The translations under genes were made by a program, and so were the position numbers. The notes beneath the pieces were generated by a model. The model did no database searches. It saw only the letters and a list, made by a program, of their open reading frames with translations, and was not told the origin of the DNA. Shown piece by piece: positions 18,971-26,575 of a stretch of DNA of 64,000 nucleotides. The stretch is taken from contig NZ_CP139992.1 in the NCBI RefSeq assembly GCF_034424155.1, positions 3,178,012-3,242,011 on the forward strand, read 5' to 3'. How positions within the stretch are numbered: the stretch's first letter is position 1; each line of letters starts with the position of its first letter. This stretch comes from Hafnia alvei. GTDB taxonomy: Bacteria; Pseudomonadota; Gammaproteobacteria; Enterobacterales; Enterobacteriaceae.

Positions 18971-19013
18971 TACTGTTTATACGTACAGTATATTTATGGT
19001 ATTGGCGGTTGTG
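18971..19013 (-). promoter_or_regulatory. LexA-controlled promoter of the umuD'-like gene
   Basis: TACTGTTTATACGTACAGTA (18971-18990) is a textbook LexA box (CTGT-N8-ACAG). On the minus strand a -10 TATACT overlaps it, and a -35 TTCACA sits 17 bases upstream. The gene's ATG follows 16 bases beyond the box with GAGGTGAT as ribosome site. SOS induction is strongly implied. Confidence 0.85.
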
Positions 19014-19060
19014 AAGAGAGTAGGCGAAGGAATGTTAGAAAGTTCTGATTAGGAAGGAAA

Positions 19061-19084
19061 TAAAAACCCGCGGCTAAGCGGGTT
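19061..19084 (-). terminator. Terminator of the lipoprotein gene
   Basis: Read on the minus strand, AACCCGC / TTAGCC / GCGGGTT is followed by TTTTTA. It is a Rho-independent terminator 12 bases after the lipoprotein stop. Confidence 0.85.
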
Positions 19085-19096
19085 GGTTGCATAAAG

Positions 19097-19546
19097 TCAG
19101 TTGCAGTTAATAGGTCTTCCTACAAAGATTATATTACCAAATGGTTCACTTGTATTTTTGATGCGCAATACCTGATTGTTTTTCAAGAACGCCCAGTACA
19201 ATTGCTTCCCTGCGTATCCGCCATACGAGTTTTTAGCGTTAACATATACGCATGTTGAATACCCATAAACAAAATTCCTATTTTCAACCATCACCTCTTT
19301 GCGTGGATTGGTCATATCGTAGAATTTAGCCGATTCAGGATCCTTTAGTTGAGCTTTAATAGCTGATTCAACAAGACCTTTGTAATTACTAGGTATAGAT
19401 CCAACATCAGCAGACTCTAGGTTTATGTTTTTCACCGCATTGGCAAATTCTGCATCTTTTCTCTTCGCATCAGCCATTTGCTGCGACTCACAGCCAGATA
19501 GAATCAATGTGGCAATAGCAATGCCAATAACTGCAATCTTATTCAT
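19097..19546 (-). CDS. Putative prophage-encoded lipoprotein
   Basis: 149 residues with a lipoprotein signal: MNKIAVIGIAIATLILSGC, lipobox LSGC. The mature part (QQMADAKRKDAEFANAVKNI, then about 100 residues) contains Cys pairs near FVYGYSTCVYVN and GRPINC. I do not recognise a named family. The residue after the lipidated Cys is Glu, favouring the outer membrane. With its own terminator and its place among accessory genes at the prophage edge, it is a likely lysogenic-conversion gene. Confidence 0.75.
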   Translation of the reverse strand: MNKIAVIGIAIATLILSGCESQQMADAKRKDAEFANAVKNINLESADVGSIPSNYKGLVESAIKAQLKDPESAKFYDMTNPRKEVMVENRNFVYGYSTCVYVNAKNSYGGYAGKQLYWAFLKNNQVLRIKNTSEPFGNIIFVGRPINCN

Positions 19547-19651
19547 TTATCCCTTTCCATAGACAAGCAACAAGTTCCAACATGGTAGCAGAGGTTGTAG
19601 GCAAGGTAATGCAAAAGCCAATGAACATCCACACCTGAACTTTTTGTGTAG

Positions 19652-19855
19652 GTGCCCCAACATTTGACGCGGTATTCGCTGTGGGCTATATTCTCGATGC
19701 ACCTGCAAAATCAGGTGTCGGGATTTGCACCCCGCCTAGAATTCTACCGCGACCAAATGACACGCCGCGAGCGTGTTTTTTTATGTCGTAGTGCCCCCGC
19801 ATATCTGAACAATGGTGGGGCGTACGGGGGAGCCGAAAGGCTCGCCGGTCGGTAG
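19652..19855 (+). CDS. Possible Icd/Ash-like small protein overlapping the C4 region
   Basis: 67-codon open frame; the part MTRRERVFLCRSAP ... NNGGAYGGAERLAG resembles the many short Icd/Ash-type peptides annotated upstream of antirepressors in enterobacterial prophages. It overlaps the structured RNA almost completely, so the resemblance may reflect conserved RNA rather than a translated protein. Low confidence. Confidence 0.3.
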   Translation: MPQHLTRYSLWAIFSMHLQNQVSGFAPRLEFYRDQMTRRERVFLCRSAPAYLNNGGAYGGAERLAGR

Positions 19856-19930
19856 ATTCCGGTAGTGCAAACCCTGTACGTCTCACCACCATATGATTTG
19901 CACCTTACGGTGGTGATAAAAATAAAATCT
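19700..19930 (+). ncRNA. C4-type antisense RNA upstream of an antirepressor-like gene
   Basis: Folded leader of the kind that controls ant genes in P1/P7-like immunity. Bases 19845-19858 (CCGGTCGGTAGATT) are complementary, with one bulged base, to 19926-19938 (AATCTACCACCGG) at the ribosome site of the downstream gene. GTGCAAA at 19865-19871 is complementary to TTTGCAC at 19724-19730 and again at 19897-19903. CACCACC (19884-19890) pairs with GGTGGTG (19909-19915). Complementary segments in both the RNA and the target leader are the hallmark of C4. RNA ends are approximate; no experiment supports it. Confidence 0.7.
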
Positions 19931-19946
19931 ACCACCGGAGGTCGTC

Positions 19947-20525
19947 ATGACCACTCACATTTCTGCTGAAACCCTATCACAAGTAACATACAAAAATACT
20001 CCTGTTATAACTACTGAGTTATTAGCAAAACTGTATGGCACCGACACTAATAACATCAAAGTAAATTACACTCGGAACGCCGATAGATTCATTTGTGGTA
20101 AACACTACTTCAAGTTGGAGGGTGCTGCTCTAAGGGAGTTTAAGGACAAGGTTACTCAAAGTAACTTAGTCGCATCGAGAGCTAAACACCTCATCTTATG
20201 GACAGAACGCGGCGCGGCCAGACACGCGAAGATGCTGGAAACAGATCAGGCATGGGAAGTATTCGAGAAGCTGGAAGATTTCTACTTCAGCCAGAAAGAT
20301 AAATCGCCTTCAACTGATGTCACGCCGATCTCCACGCCAGCAGATGCTCGCTACAACGTTAAAGTGATCATCCATGACAACTGGATGGGGGGCGGGATTG
20401 AGCTACTTGGTAAAGGCGATACGTTTAGAGCTATAGCGAATGGCATAGCTACTGACTTAGGCTACAAACCTCACGCCTTTACTCACATACCGGCTAGCAA
20501 AGAGAAGTTTAAGCGGATTCATTAA
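19947..20525 (+). CDS. ORF6N-domain antirepressor-like protein
   Basis: 192 residues. The N-terminal part (TPVITTELLAKLYGTDTNNIKVNYTRNADRFICGKHYFKLEG) is an ORF6N domain, a DNA-binding module of phage regulators and antirepressors; WTERGAARHAKMLETDQAWEVFEKLEDFYF continues the domain. The C-terminal 60 residues are unassigned. The leader is of C4 antisense type, which in P1/P7 silences ant. The likely job is to interfere with a repressor, but the target is unknown. The start ATG has GGAGG at ideal distance. Confidence 0.8.
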   Translation: MTTHISAETLSQVTYKNTPVITTELLAKLYGTDTNNIKVNYTRNADRFICGKHYFKLEGAALREFKDKVTQSNLVASRAKHLILWTERGAARHAKMLETDQAWEVFEKLEDFYFSQKDKSPSTDVTPISTPADARYNVKVIIHDNWMGGGIELLGKGDTFRAIANGIATDLGYKPHAFTHIPASKEKFKRIH

Positions 20526-20534
20526 TTACCCGAT

Positions 20535-20558
20535 GTCACCCTCATAAGTGAGGGTGAC
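20535..20558. terminator. Perfect hairpin after the ORF6N gene
   Basis: GTCACCCTCA / TAAG / TGAGGGTGAC, a perfect 10-bp stem 10 bases after the stop codon. There is no T-run, so it may be a Rho-independent terminator of poor quality or an mRNA-stabilising hairpin. Confidence 0.55.
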
Positions 20559-20562
20559 ATGC

Positions 20563-20577
20563 GATCAATAGCTGATC
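20563..20577. promoter_or_regulatory. Pair of GATC sites upstream of gtrA
   Basis: Two GATC sites (20563-20566 and 20574-20577), 11 bases apart, precede gtrA. In Salmonella P22-type gtr operons, GATC methylation with OxyR gives phase variation. Two sites alone are only suggestive. Confidence 0.3.
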
Positions 20578-20632
20578 AGAAGCTTCTCAAATGCTAAACT
20601 CTTCCATCACTTAAAATTACTCTTATTGACAA

Positions 20633-20998
20633 ATGCTTAAGCTTTTTTCCAGATACATATCTGTGGGTGTTGTGAACACAGCCATTCATTGGATGGTTTT
20701 TGCCATAATTTTCTATTGTGTTAAGGATGATCAGGCCCTCAGCAACTTTGCTGCGTTCTGTGTTGCTGTCACCTTCTCTTTCTTTGCAAACGCCAGATTC
20801 ACATTCAAGGCTCAAACTACGACCATGCGATATATGCTTTATATCGGGTTCATGGGGGCGCTAAGCGTCGCTACAGGATGGGCATCTGAAGCATGTGGCT
20901 TGCCACCAATATTTACTCTAGTTGCCTTCTCTGCGATTAGCCTTGTTTGCGGATTCTTCTATTCTAAACTCATCGTTTTCCGGAGTGATAAACAGTGA
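20633..20998 (+). CDS. gtrA: GtrA, bactoprenol-linked glucosyl translocase (flippase)
   Basis: 121 residues, almost entirely membrane-embedded with four predicted helices ([68 protein letters not shown]). It matches the GtrA family, which flips undecaprenyl-phosphate-glucose across the inner membrane for O-antigen glucosylation. The stop overlaps gtrB by four bases. It is the first gene of the plus-strand serotype-conversion cassette, opposite in direction to the tail genes. Confidence 0.93.
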   Translation: MLKLFSRYISVGVVNTAIHWMVFAIIFYCVKDDQALSNFAAFCVAVTFSFFANARFTFKAQTTTMRYMLYIGFMGALSVATGWASEACGLPPIFTLVAFSAISLVCGFFYSKLIVFRSDKQ

Positions 20999-21906
20999 AA
21001 ATTTCGTTGATTGTTCCTGTCTTCAACGAAGAAGACACGATACCTATTTTCTATAAAGCTGTTCGCGGATATGAGCCACTGAAAGAGTACGACGTTGAGA
21101 TTGTATTCATCAATGACGGTAGCAAAGACTCGACTGAAAATATTATTAATGTGCTAGCTATTTCAGATGGATTAGTCAAGCCATTAAACTTCACTAGAAA
21201 CTTCGGGAAAGAACCTGCATTATTTGCTGGGCTAGACCATGCAACTGGTGATGCAGTCATTCCTATCGATGTTGATTTACAAGACCCTATTGAAGTGATA
21301 CCTCAATTAATTGAGAAATGGAAATCTGGGGCAGATGTTGTTTTAGCTAAACGAACTGACAGATCTACTGATAGTGGACTAAAGCGCAAGTCAGCTGAAA
21401 TGTTTTATAAATTGCACAACAAGATAAGCACACCGAAGATTGAAGAAAACGTTGGTGATTTTAGACTAATGTCCCGTGGTACGGTTGAGAACATCAAGAA
21501 GCTTCCAGAGCGCAACCTCTTTATGAAAGGCATTCTTTCTTGGGTTGGCGGAAAAACTGCGGTTGTGGAGTATTCTCGCGCTGAACGTTGTGCCGGAGAA
21601 TCAAAATTTAATGGATGGAAGTTATGGAACCTTGCTCTAGAAGGGATCACTAGTTTTTCTACATTCCCACTGCGAATATGGACTTACATAGGTCTTGGTG
21701 TATCAGCGTTTGCCTTTCTATATGCAGCGTGGATGATTATAGATAAACTAATCTGGGGAAACCCAGTTCCGGGCTATCCATCTCTTATGACAGCAATATT
21801 ATTCCTAGGTGGGGTGCAACTCATTGGGATAGGTGTCCTTGGGGAGTATATAGGGCGCATCTATATTGAAACAAAGAAACGGCCAAAGTATATAATCAAA
21901 GACTGA
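20995..21906 (+). CDS. gtrB: GtrB, bactoprenol glucosyl transferase
   Basis: 303 residues. A GT2 glycosyltransferase domain ([33 protein letters not shown] with the DxD-type motif, then GDFRLMSR) is followed by two membrane helices near residues 230-250 and 265-285. GtrB moves glucose from UDP-glucose to undecaprenyl phosphate on the cytoplasmic face, supplying GtrA and the serotype-specific transferase. It is well conserved among gtr clusters. Confidence 0.95.
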   Translation: MKISLIVPVFNEEDTIPIFYKAVRGYEPLKEYDVEIVFINDGSKDSTENIINVLAISDGLVKPLNFTRNFGKEPALFAGLDHATGDAVIPIDVDLQDPIEVIPQLIEKWKSGADVVLAKRTDRSTDSGLKRKSAEMFYKLHNKISTPKIEENVGDFRLMSRGTVENIKKLPERNLFMKGILSWVGGKTAVVEYSRAERCAGESKFNGWKLWNLALEGITSFSTFPLRIWTYIGLGVSAFAFLYAAWMIIDKLIWGNPVPGYPSLMTAILFLGGVQLIGIGVLGEYIGRIYIETKKRPKYIIKD

Positions 21907-21913
21907 GAATAAA

Positions 21914-23359
21914 ATGCTAAAAAAATACCAATACCATATTGTTTTTTTTCTTCTAATAATATCCCCTTACATATTATCGGATATGTACTATGGAGATGAT
22001 TTATTTCGCTCACAAAAGGGATATTTTGGTTGGTCAGATGATGGCAGGTACTTTGCAGAACAATTCTATAGGGTATTGTCTCTAGGATCTTCAACACTTC
22101 CAGACTCTTACCCAATACCTCTCCTTATCTCGGGAGCTTTTTTTATATTTGTTTTTGATAAAACCTTAAAAAATCTGAATATTGATAATTCATTTATTTC
22201 AGCTTTATTAATGGCTGTAATGTTATCATGCCCATTACTTGTAGCTAATTTTTCATTCCGCTACGATAGTGCATTCATGCTTCTATCAATAGCATTCGCC
22301 ATATTACCATTTGCTCTTTGTTTTAAACAAAAATATTTAAATTTCATTTCATCAGTTATAGCACTATCTATTTCAATTTCTTTTTACCAAGCATCACTAA
22401 ACGTATTTATTGGTTTTTCTGCTGCAACATTTTTCTTTTTATCAATAAAAAAAGAAGAAGCAATAAAACTATTTTTATTTGCGATAAAACAAATCTCAGC
22501 GCTAGGCCTATCTTACTTAGTATATAAATATTTTTTACTAAAGCTATCATCTCAGAGCGAATATGCTAACAACTTTAATAAAATAATTGAATTAAATACA
22601 ATTGGTTTTAATAAACTATTACAAAATATATCACAAACAAAAAATCTTGTAACAATACTCTTAGATAGTGGAATGTTACTCCCATTTATTATTTGCTCGG
22701 TGTTTTTGTTTTCTTATTCTCTATTTCAAAGTGTAATTAAACGCAATTTATTTATAATTCCATCATTATTTATCACGGTAATATTTTTATTATTATCTAT
22801 ATCTGGTGTAGCCCTACTAGGAGAGAATGCAAAATTCTATCCAAGAATTTTTATCGGCATGTCTGTTTTGCTTCTGTTTTTTCCAATGTCTATATACTTA
22901 CTCAGTAAAAATGTAAGATTAACATCTGTATGCGCAGCAATTTTTATCATTCCATCATTGATAATAAACCAAACATCTGTAAACTCTATAAAAAACGAGT
23001 TGAGGATGTACGATAGAATTTCTATTTCTATTATACAGAACCTAGACTCTCTTGGTTTAAAAAATATAGATAAGTTATTAATTATTGGCTCTCCTGATAT
23101 CACAAGGGAAACAATGGTCAATATTTCAGCATTTCCAGTAATAGCAGAATTTTTACCATACCATATCAATGAAGGTTATGATGGTGGAAGATTTTCACTT
23201 ATGAAAAATGGCATGCAAAATATTACATATCCCAATAAAAAAACCAGAGAGATTATCCAAGCTAAAATAAAAGGTTTTTCTCCGGTCTTTGAAAATAAAG
23301 CATATAAAATATACATTATCAGTAATATAGTTGTCGTGTGCTTCTCTAAAAATAATTAG
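21914..23359 (+). CDS. Serotype-specific O-antigen glucosyltransferase (GtrC-type membrane protein)
   Basis: 481 residues, about ten membrane helices and very AT-rich. The opening periplasmic segment has the acidic motif MYYGDDLFRSQKGYFGWSDDGRYFAE seen in gtr-type glucosyltransferases. In such operons the third gene attaches the flipped sugar to a particular O-antigen residue and sets serotype. It diverges widely between phages, so the linkage cannot be predicted. The low GC and A/T-rich codons suggest acquisition separate from gtrAB. Confidence 0.8.
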   Translation: MLKKYQYHIVFFLLIISPYILSDMYYGDDLFRSQKGYFGWSDDGRYFAEQFYRVLSLGSSTLPDSYPIPLLISGAFFIFVFDKTLKNLNIDNSFISALLMAVMLSCPLLVANFSFRYDSAFMLLSIAFAILPFALCFKQKYLNFISSVIALSISISFYQASLNVFIGFSAATFFFLSIKKEEAIKLFLFAIKQISALGLSYLVYKYFLLKLSSQSEYANNFNKIIELNTIGFNKLLQNISQTKNLVTILLDSGMLLPFIICSVFLFSYSLFQSVIKRNLFIIPSLFITVIFLLLSISGVALLGENAKFYPRIFIGMSVLLLFFPMSIYLLSKNVRLTSVCAAIFIIPSLIINQTSVNSIKNELRMYDRISISIIQNLDSLGLKNIDKLLIIGSPDITRETMVNISAFPVIAEFLPYHINEGYDGGRFSLMKNGMQNITYPNKKTREIIQAKIKGFSPVFENKAYKIYIISNIVVVCFSKNN

Positions 23360-23416
23360 ATTTTTTATTTCAGTAATCTACAGAAATCGCTGGCGCATAA
23401 TGCCGTAGGAATTTAC

Positions 23417-24562
23417 ATGAATAAACTGAAGTCAGTTGAAGGGATCAGGGGATTGGCTTGCCTCATGGTATTGTTATCACACTTGATGCTAATGACTTTC
23501 CCATACCTTCAATCAGGTATTGATAAAGACGCATCTTTTCACGTTGAGAAATTATTATATAATTTACCTATTGGATTTATTTATTCTGGTTCTGCGGCAG
23601 TTTATATATTCTTTACTCTTAGTGGTTTTATACTTACATACGCCATAACAAAAAATGATAACATTCAAGAATCCGCACTTAAAATGTTATCGTCGCGTTA
23701 CTTTAGGCTAATGATTCCTTCTGGGATATCTATATTAATATGCTACTTGATGGCAAATTATTACGATCATTCATCATTTTACTTACCTTGGATTGAGGGG
23801 ACGTTTTGGAATAAGGGAAAGTCTTTCATTGATGCCATTTTCAATGCTGTTTTCGGCACAATGCTGTTTGGAGATAAGTCCTACAATGTTGTTACGTGGA
23901 CAATGCAAGTTGAATTTTATGGTTCATTGTTGATTTTTACGACAATACCATTGATAAATACCCTTAAGCGAAAATCATTAATTCTAGCAATTACATCATT
24001 GATTTTTGTTATTTACTCACCCGCATCCATAGGAACAAGCTACGCATGCTTCTTTGTCGGTTCAATAATTTTTTATGCTCAAAAAATACAATCAAAAATA
24101 ATACCATTTGTTCTTATTATTTCAGGCTTGTATTTAGCTGGGTTTAGATTTGGAAGTGAATCTTATGTATTCATCGAGAGACTAAAACTATTAGAAATAC
24201 CTTACTTGAAAATTTACCCATATTTCATGTCTAACATGCTTGCTGGAGCTTTAATCGTATATTCATTAACTAAATCAGACGTATTTAAAATTATCACAGA
24301 TAATAAATTTTCAGTATGGCTTGGTAAGGTATCGTTTTCTGCATATCTTATTCAAATCCCAATATTTTATTCAATATCTCAGTCTATCTACTATATATTA
24401 CTGGAAAATGACGTTAACCTGTTGGCAGTTAAATTTATAACAATAATAACTTCTCTATTCGTTGTTTATTCAGTTTCAGAAATATTTTATCGCCTGATCG
24501 ATATGAGTTCAGTAAAAGCATCAAGGCGTATAGGTAATATTCTATTGAACTATATAAGATAA
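23417..24562 (+). CDS. Acyltransferase-3 family protein, probable O-antigen acetyltransferase
   Basis: 381 residues with about ten membrane helices. The family motif SVEGIRGLACLMVLLSH lies at the start (His as active-site residue), with RYFRLMIPSG and a WTMQVEFYGS segment further on, as in OafA/WecH-like enzymes. These acylate surface polysaccharides at the inner membrane. It lies 57 bases after the glucosyltransferase on the same strand and is also AT-rich, suggesting glucosylation and acetylation of the O-antigen are delivered together. Confidence 0.85.
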   Translation: MNKLKSVEGIRGLACLMVLLSHLMLMTFPYLQSGIDKDASFHVEKLLYNLPIGFIYSGSAAVYIFFTLSGFILTYAITKNDNIQESALKMLSSRYFRLMIPSGISILICYLMANYYDHSSFYLPWIEGTFWNKGKSFIDAIFNAVFGTMLFGDKSYNVVTWTMQVEFYGSLLIFTTIPLINTLKRKSLILAITSLIFVIYSPASIGTSYACFFVGSIIFYAQKIQSKIIPFVLIISGLYLAGFRFGSESYVFIERLKLLEIPYLKIYPYFMSNMLAGALIVYSLTKSDVFKIITDNKFSVWLGKVSFSAYLIQIPIFYSISQSIYYILLENDVNLLAVKFITIITSLFVVYSVSEIFYRLIDMSSVKASRRIGNILLNYIR

Positions 24563-24622
24563 AATAATGCCATGGCTTCAGATAGAAGACATGGCTTCAA
24601 AATTAACACTCAAAGTGTATAT

Positions 24623-25273
24623 TTAATTTATTGTAGCCCAATTTGTCGCTGCTGATGACTTCATTAGAATCTTGCTATCAGAACCAGTTCCATACACTTT
24701 ATAGAACTTTGATGTTGCCGATTTGACTATCTCTATAAAACCGCCTCCGTTATATGGTATTTCGCTTATTGCCGTCATTGCCGATGAGTCTAAATAATAC
24801 ACTCCGTCATAGTTAAAATTTGACAATGCCGTTACTCCATACTCAGCACCAACCCTTATTGACCCTTGTACGGCTTCGCATCCTCCCCACCCAGTATCAT
24901 TACTTCCAGTGCTGTAGATATATCTATGCATATTAAATAGCTCGCTCATCATTATAAATTTTGTTCTATTTGATTGGTTTTTGTATGCATACAAAATCGC
25001 TGGAGAAATTGATACTGCCGATGTATTGAAAAGCTTTACACCAATTCCTGTATTTGATGCGGAAATAGGTATATAAGCCATTGAGTTAACTGGCATTGCA
25101 TTTGATATATCCAGTGCACTAGCTATATCGGGGACGCCAAGATGAACTAGGGACGTATATAATTTAATGTTCGTATTTTTTGACAAGTGAACAATTTCAC
25201 TATTAAGCCTGATGATCTCTAATCCAACTGGCTCATTATTATAATCGAGAACATCTAAGTCAATTAAGTTCAT
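24623..25273 (-). CDS. Tail fibre/spike partner protein
   Basis: 216 residues, no close family recognised. The C-terminal half (SIRVGAEYGVTALSNF ... GFIEIVKSATSKFYKVYG ... WATIN) resembles receptor-facing modules of phage fibres and knob domains. It overlaps the tailspike gene by four bases (start within its stop), so the two are coupled and probably form one adsorption structure. It is the last gene of the late transcript, facing the acyltransferase gene head-on. Confidence 0.65.
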   Translation of the reverse strand: MNLIDLDVLDYNNEPVGLEIIRLNSEIVHLSKNTNIKLYTSLVHLGVPDIASALDISNAMPVNSMAYIPISASNTGIGVKLFNTSAVSISPAILYAYKNQSNRTKFIMMSELFNMHRYIYSTGSNDTGWGGCEAVQGSIRVGAEYGVTALSNFNYDGVYYLDSSAMTAISEIPYNGGGFIEIVKSATSKFYKVYGTGSDSKILMKSSAATNWATIN

Positions 25274-26520
25274 AATGCAACCTCCAGATCAACATAATAC
25301 ATATCATGATCTGACAAATGACTCATTTTTCCAAGTATCTGTACTTTACCATATCCTGATATACTCATCCCTTTAACTAAAATTCTATCAATTGATGTAT
25401 CCCACTCTGATTTATTTACAATGACAAAACCAGCAGATTCAAATCCTGATAATTTACTTGAATCACTAGTATTAAAATCACCCATAATCACCACTTTATC
25501 CTTCCCAGCACCGGTAACTTCTATAAGAAGTTCAGATAGCATATTTGTAGCTCTTGCTGGGTCAGTGCTTAAGTGAGTGTTGTATATGAAAATATCACCA
25601 TCTATTATTGTCTTAGAGTAAACCCTCGTTTCTGAGTCTAATGATGTAGGTGTTTTATCGTCGTATATCTTACTTGTGTGAGATTTTATATTTAGTTTTG
25701 TTAGGTCAATTAATCCATAAAGATTGCCACCACCTGCATTCATTGCCATGCTGAATACTGATTTTGATAAAGGATTAACTTGAAGATATGTACTATCAAT
25801 TACAGGGCTTGTGAAGCATTCTTGGAAGCAAAAATAATCACCTCTTGAATCTAAAAATTGCTTTTGCTGTTGCAAAGCTTTAGTTGGAGAAAATCTATCT
25901 CCGTTGTAATATGCATCAGTAGATGGTCCTGTCCACAAATTCCAAGTTACAAATCTTAAAATTCCGTTTTGTTTATGCTCAATATTCCTACTATTCTCTT
26001 TTGGCGTTATATTTTTATTTACTATAGTATTTTCATAATAAACATTTTCATTAAATGGGTTTACATATAAATCATTAAATGTTTGCAAACTAGGGATGAG
26101 TGTATACCCATCATCATCCGCAAGTTCTCCTCTCAGTGTGGCATCACCCACACTTAACCATTTTCCAGCACCGATGCCCCCTGTTGATTCTGGAGTGGAT
26201 GCTGCGGGAACAACTTTGGGAAAAACCCCATCCCAGCGATAATATTCACCATCACCATCAGGCAGTTTCCAGCGCAAGATCTGATTAGGGAGTGTTAGTG
26301 TTGCTCCGTCCTGAAACGAGTCCATCGTGATATAGCCGAAAGCTGAAATTGCCTGCTGGGCAATCCAGCGCAGGCCTTCAATTGTGTAATGACTTTCACC
26401 AAATCGATCGATGTATTCTTGCTGCTTTGAAGTCACGAACTCGTCAATTTTCCCCGCGTTAAACTTAAGGTCGCGTGGTGACTCACTTGGCACGGGCAGA
26501 TTGGTAGGAGTAGTAGCCAT
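25270..26520 (-). CDS. Tailspike with a C-terminal EEP (endonuclease/exonuclease/phosphatase) domain
   Basis: 416 residues. Residues 1-140 resemble the N-terminal particle-binding part of enterobacterial tailspikes (DGEYYRWDGVFPKVVPAASTPESTGG, DDDGYTLIPSL). From about 185 to the end is a complete EEP domain. All family catalytic positions are visible: Asn194 (VTWNLW), Glu234 (FQE), His316 (YNTHLS), Asp348/Asn350 (GDFN), Asp378 (SIDRI) and Asp404/His405 (SDHD). Members hydrolyse phosphodiesters in DNA, phospholipids or phosphosugars. A spike normally cleaves surface polysaccharide, so a phosphodiester-containing polymer is a likely substrate. No beta-helix depolymerase is seen. Confidence 0.85.
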   Translation of the reverse strand: MATTPTNLPVPSESPRDLKFNAGKIDEFVTSKQQEYIDRFGESHYTIEGLRWIAQQAISAFGYITMDSFQDGATLTLPNQILRWKLPDGDGEYYRWDGVFPKVVPAASTPESTGGIGAGKWLSVGDATLRGELADDDGYTLIPSLQTFNDLYVNPFNENVYYENTIVNKNITPKENSRNIEHKQNGILRFVTWNLWTGPSTDAYYNGDRFSPTKALQQQKQFLDSRGDYFCFQECFTSPVIDSTYLQVNPLSKSVFSMAMNAGGGNLYGLIDLTKLNIKSHTSKIYDDKTPTSLDSETRVYSKTIIDGDIFIYNTHLSTDPARATNMLSELLIEVTGAGKDKVVIMGDFNTSDSSKLSGFESAGFVIVNKSEWDTSIDRILVKGMSISGYGKVQILGKMSHLSDHDMYYVDLEVAL

Positions 26521-26531
26521 AATTTTTCCAT

Positions 26532-26560
26532 AAAAAAACCCAGCGTTATGGCTGGGCTAT
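26532..26560 (-). terminator. Terminator between the tip protein and the tailspike
   Basis: On the minus strand AGCCCAGC / CATAAC / GCTGGGTT is followed by a run of seven T. It lies between the tip-protein stop and the tailspike start, inside the late transcript, so late antitermination would be needed to reach the spike genes. Confidence 0.85.
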
Positions 26561-26575
26561 TAGCGTTGGGATTAG

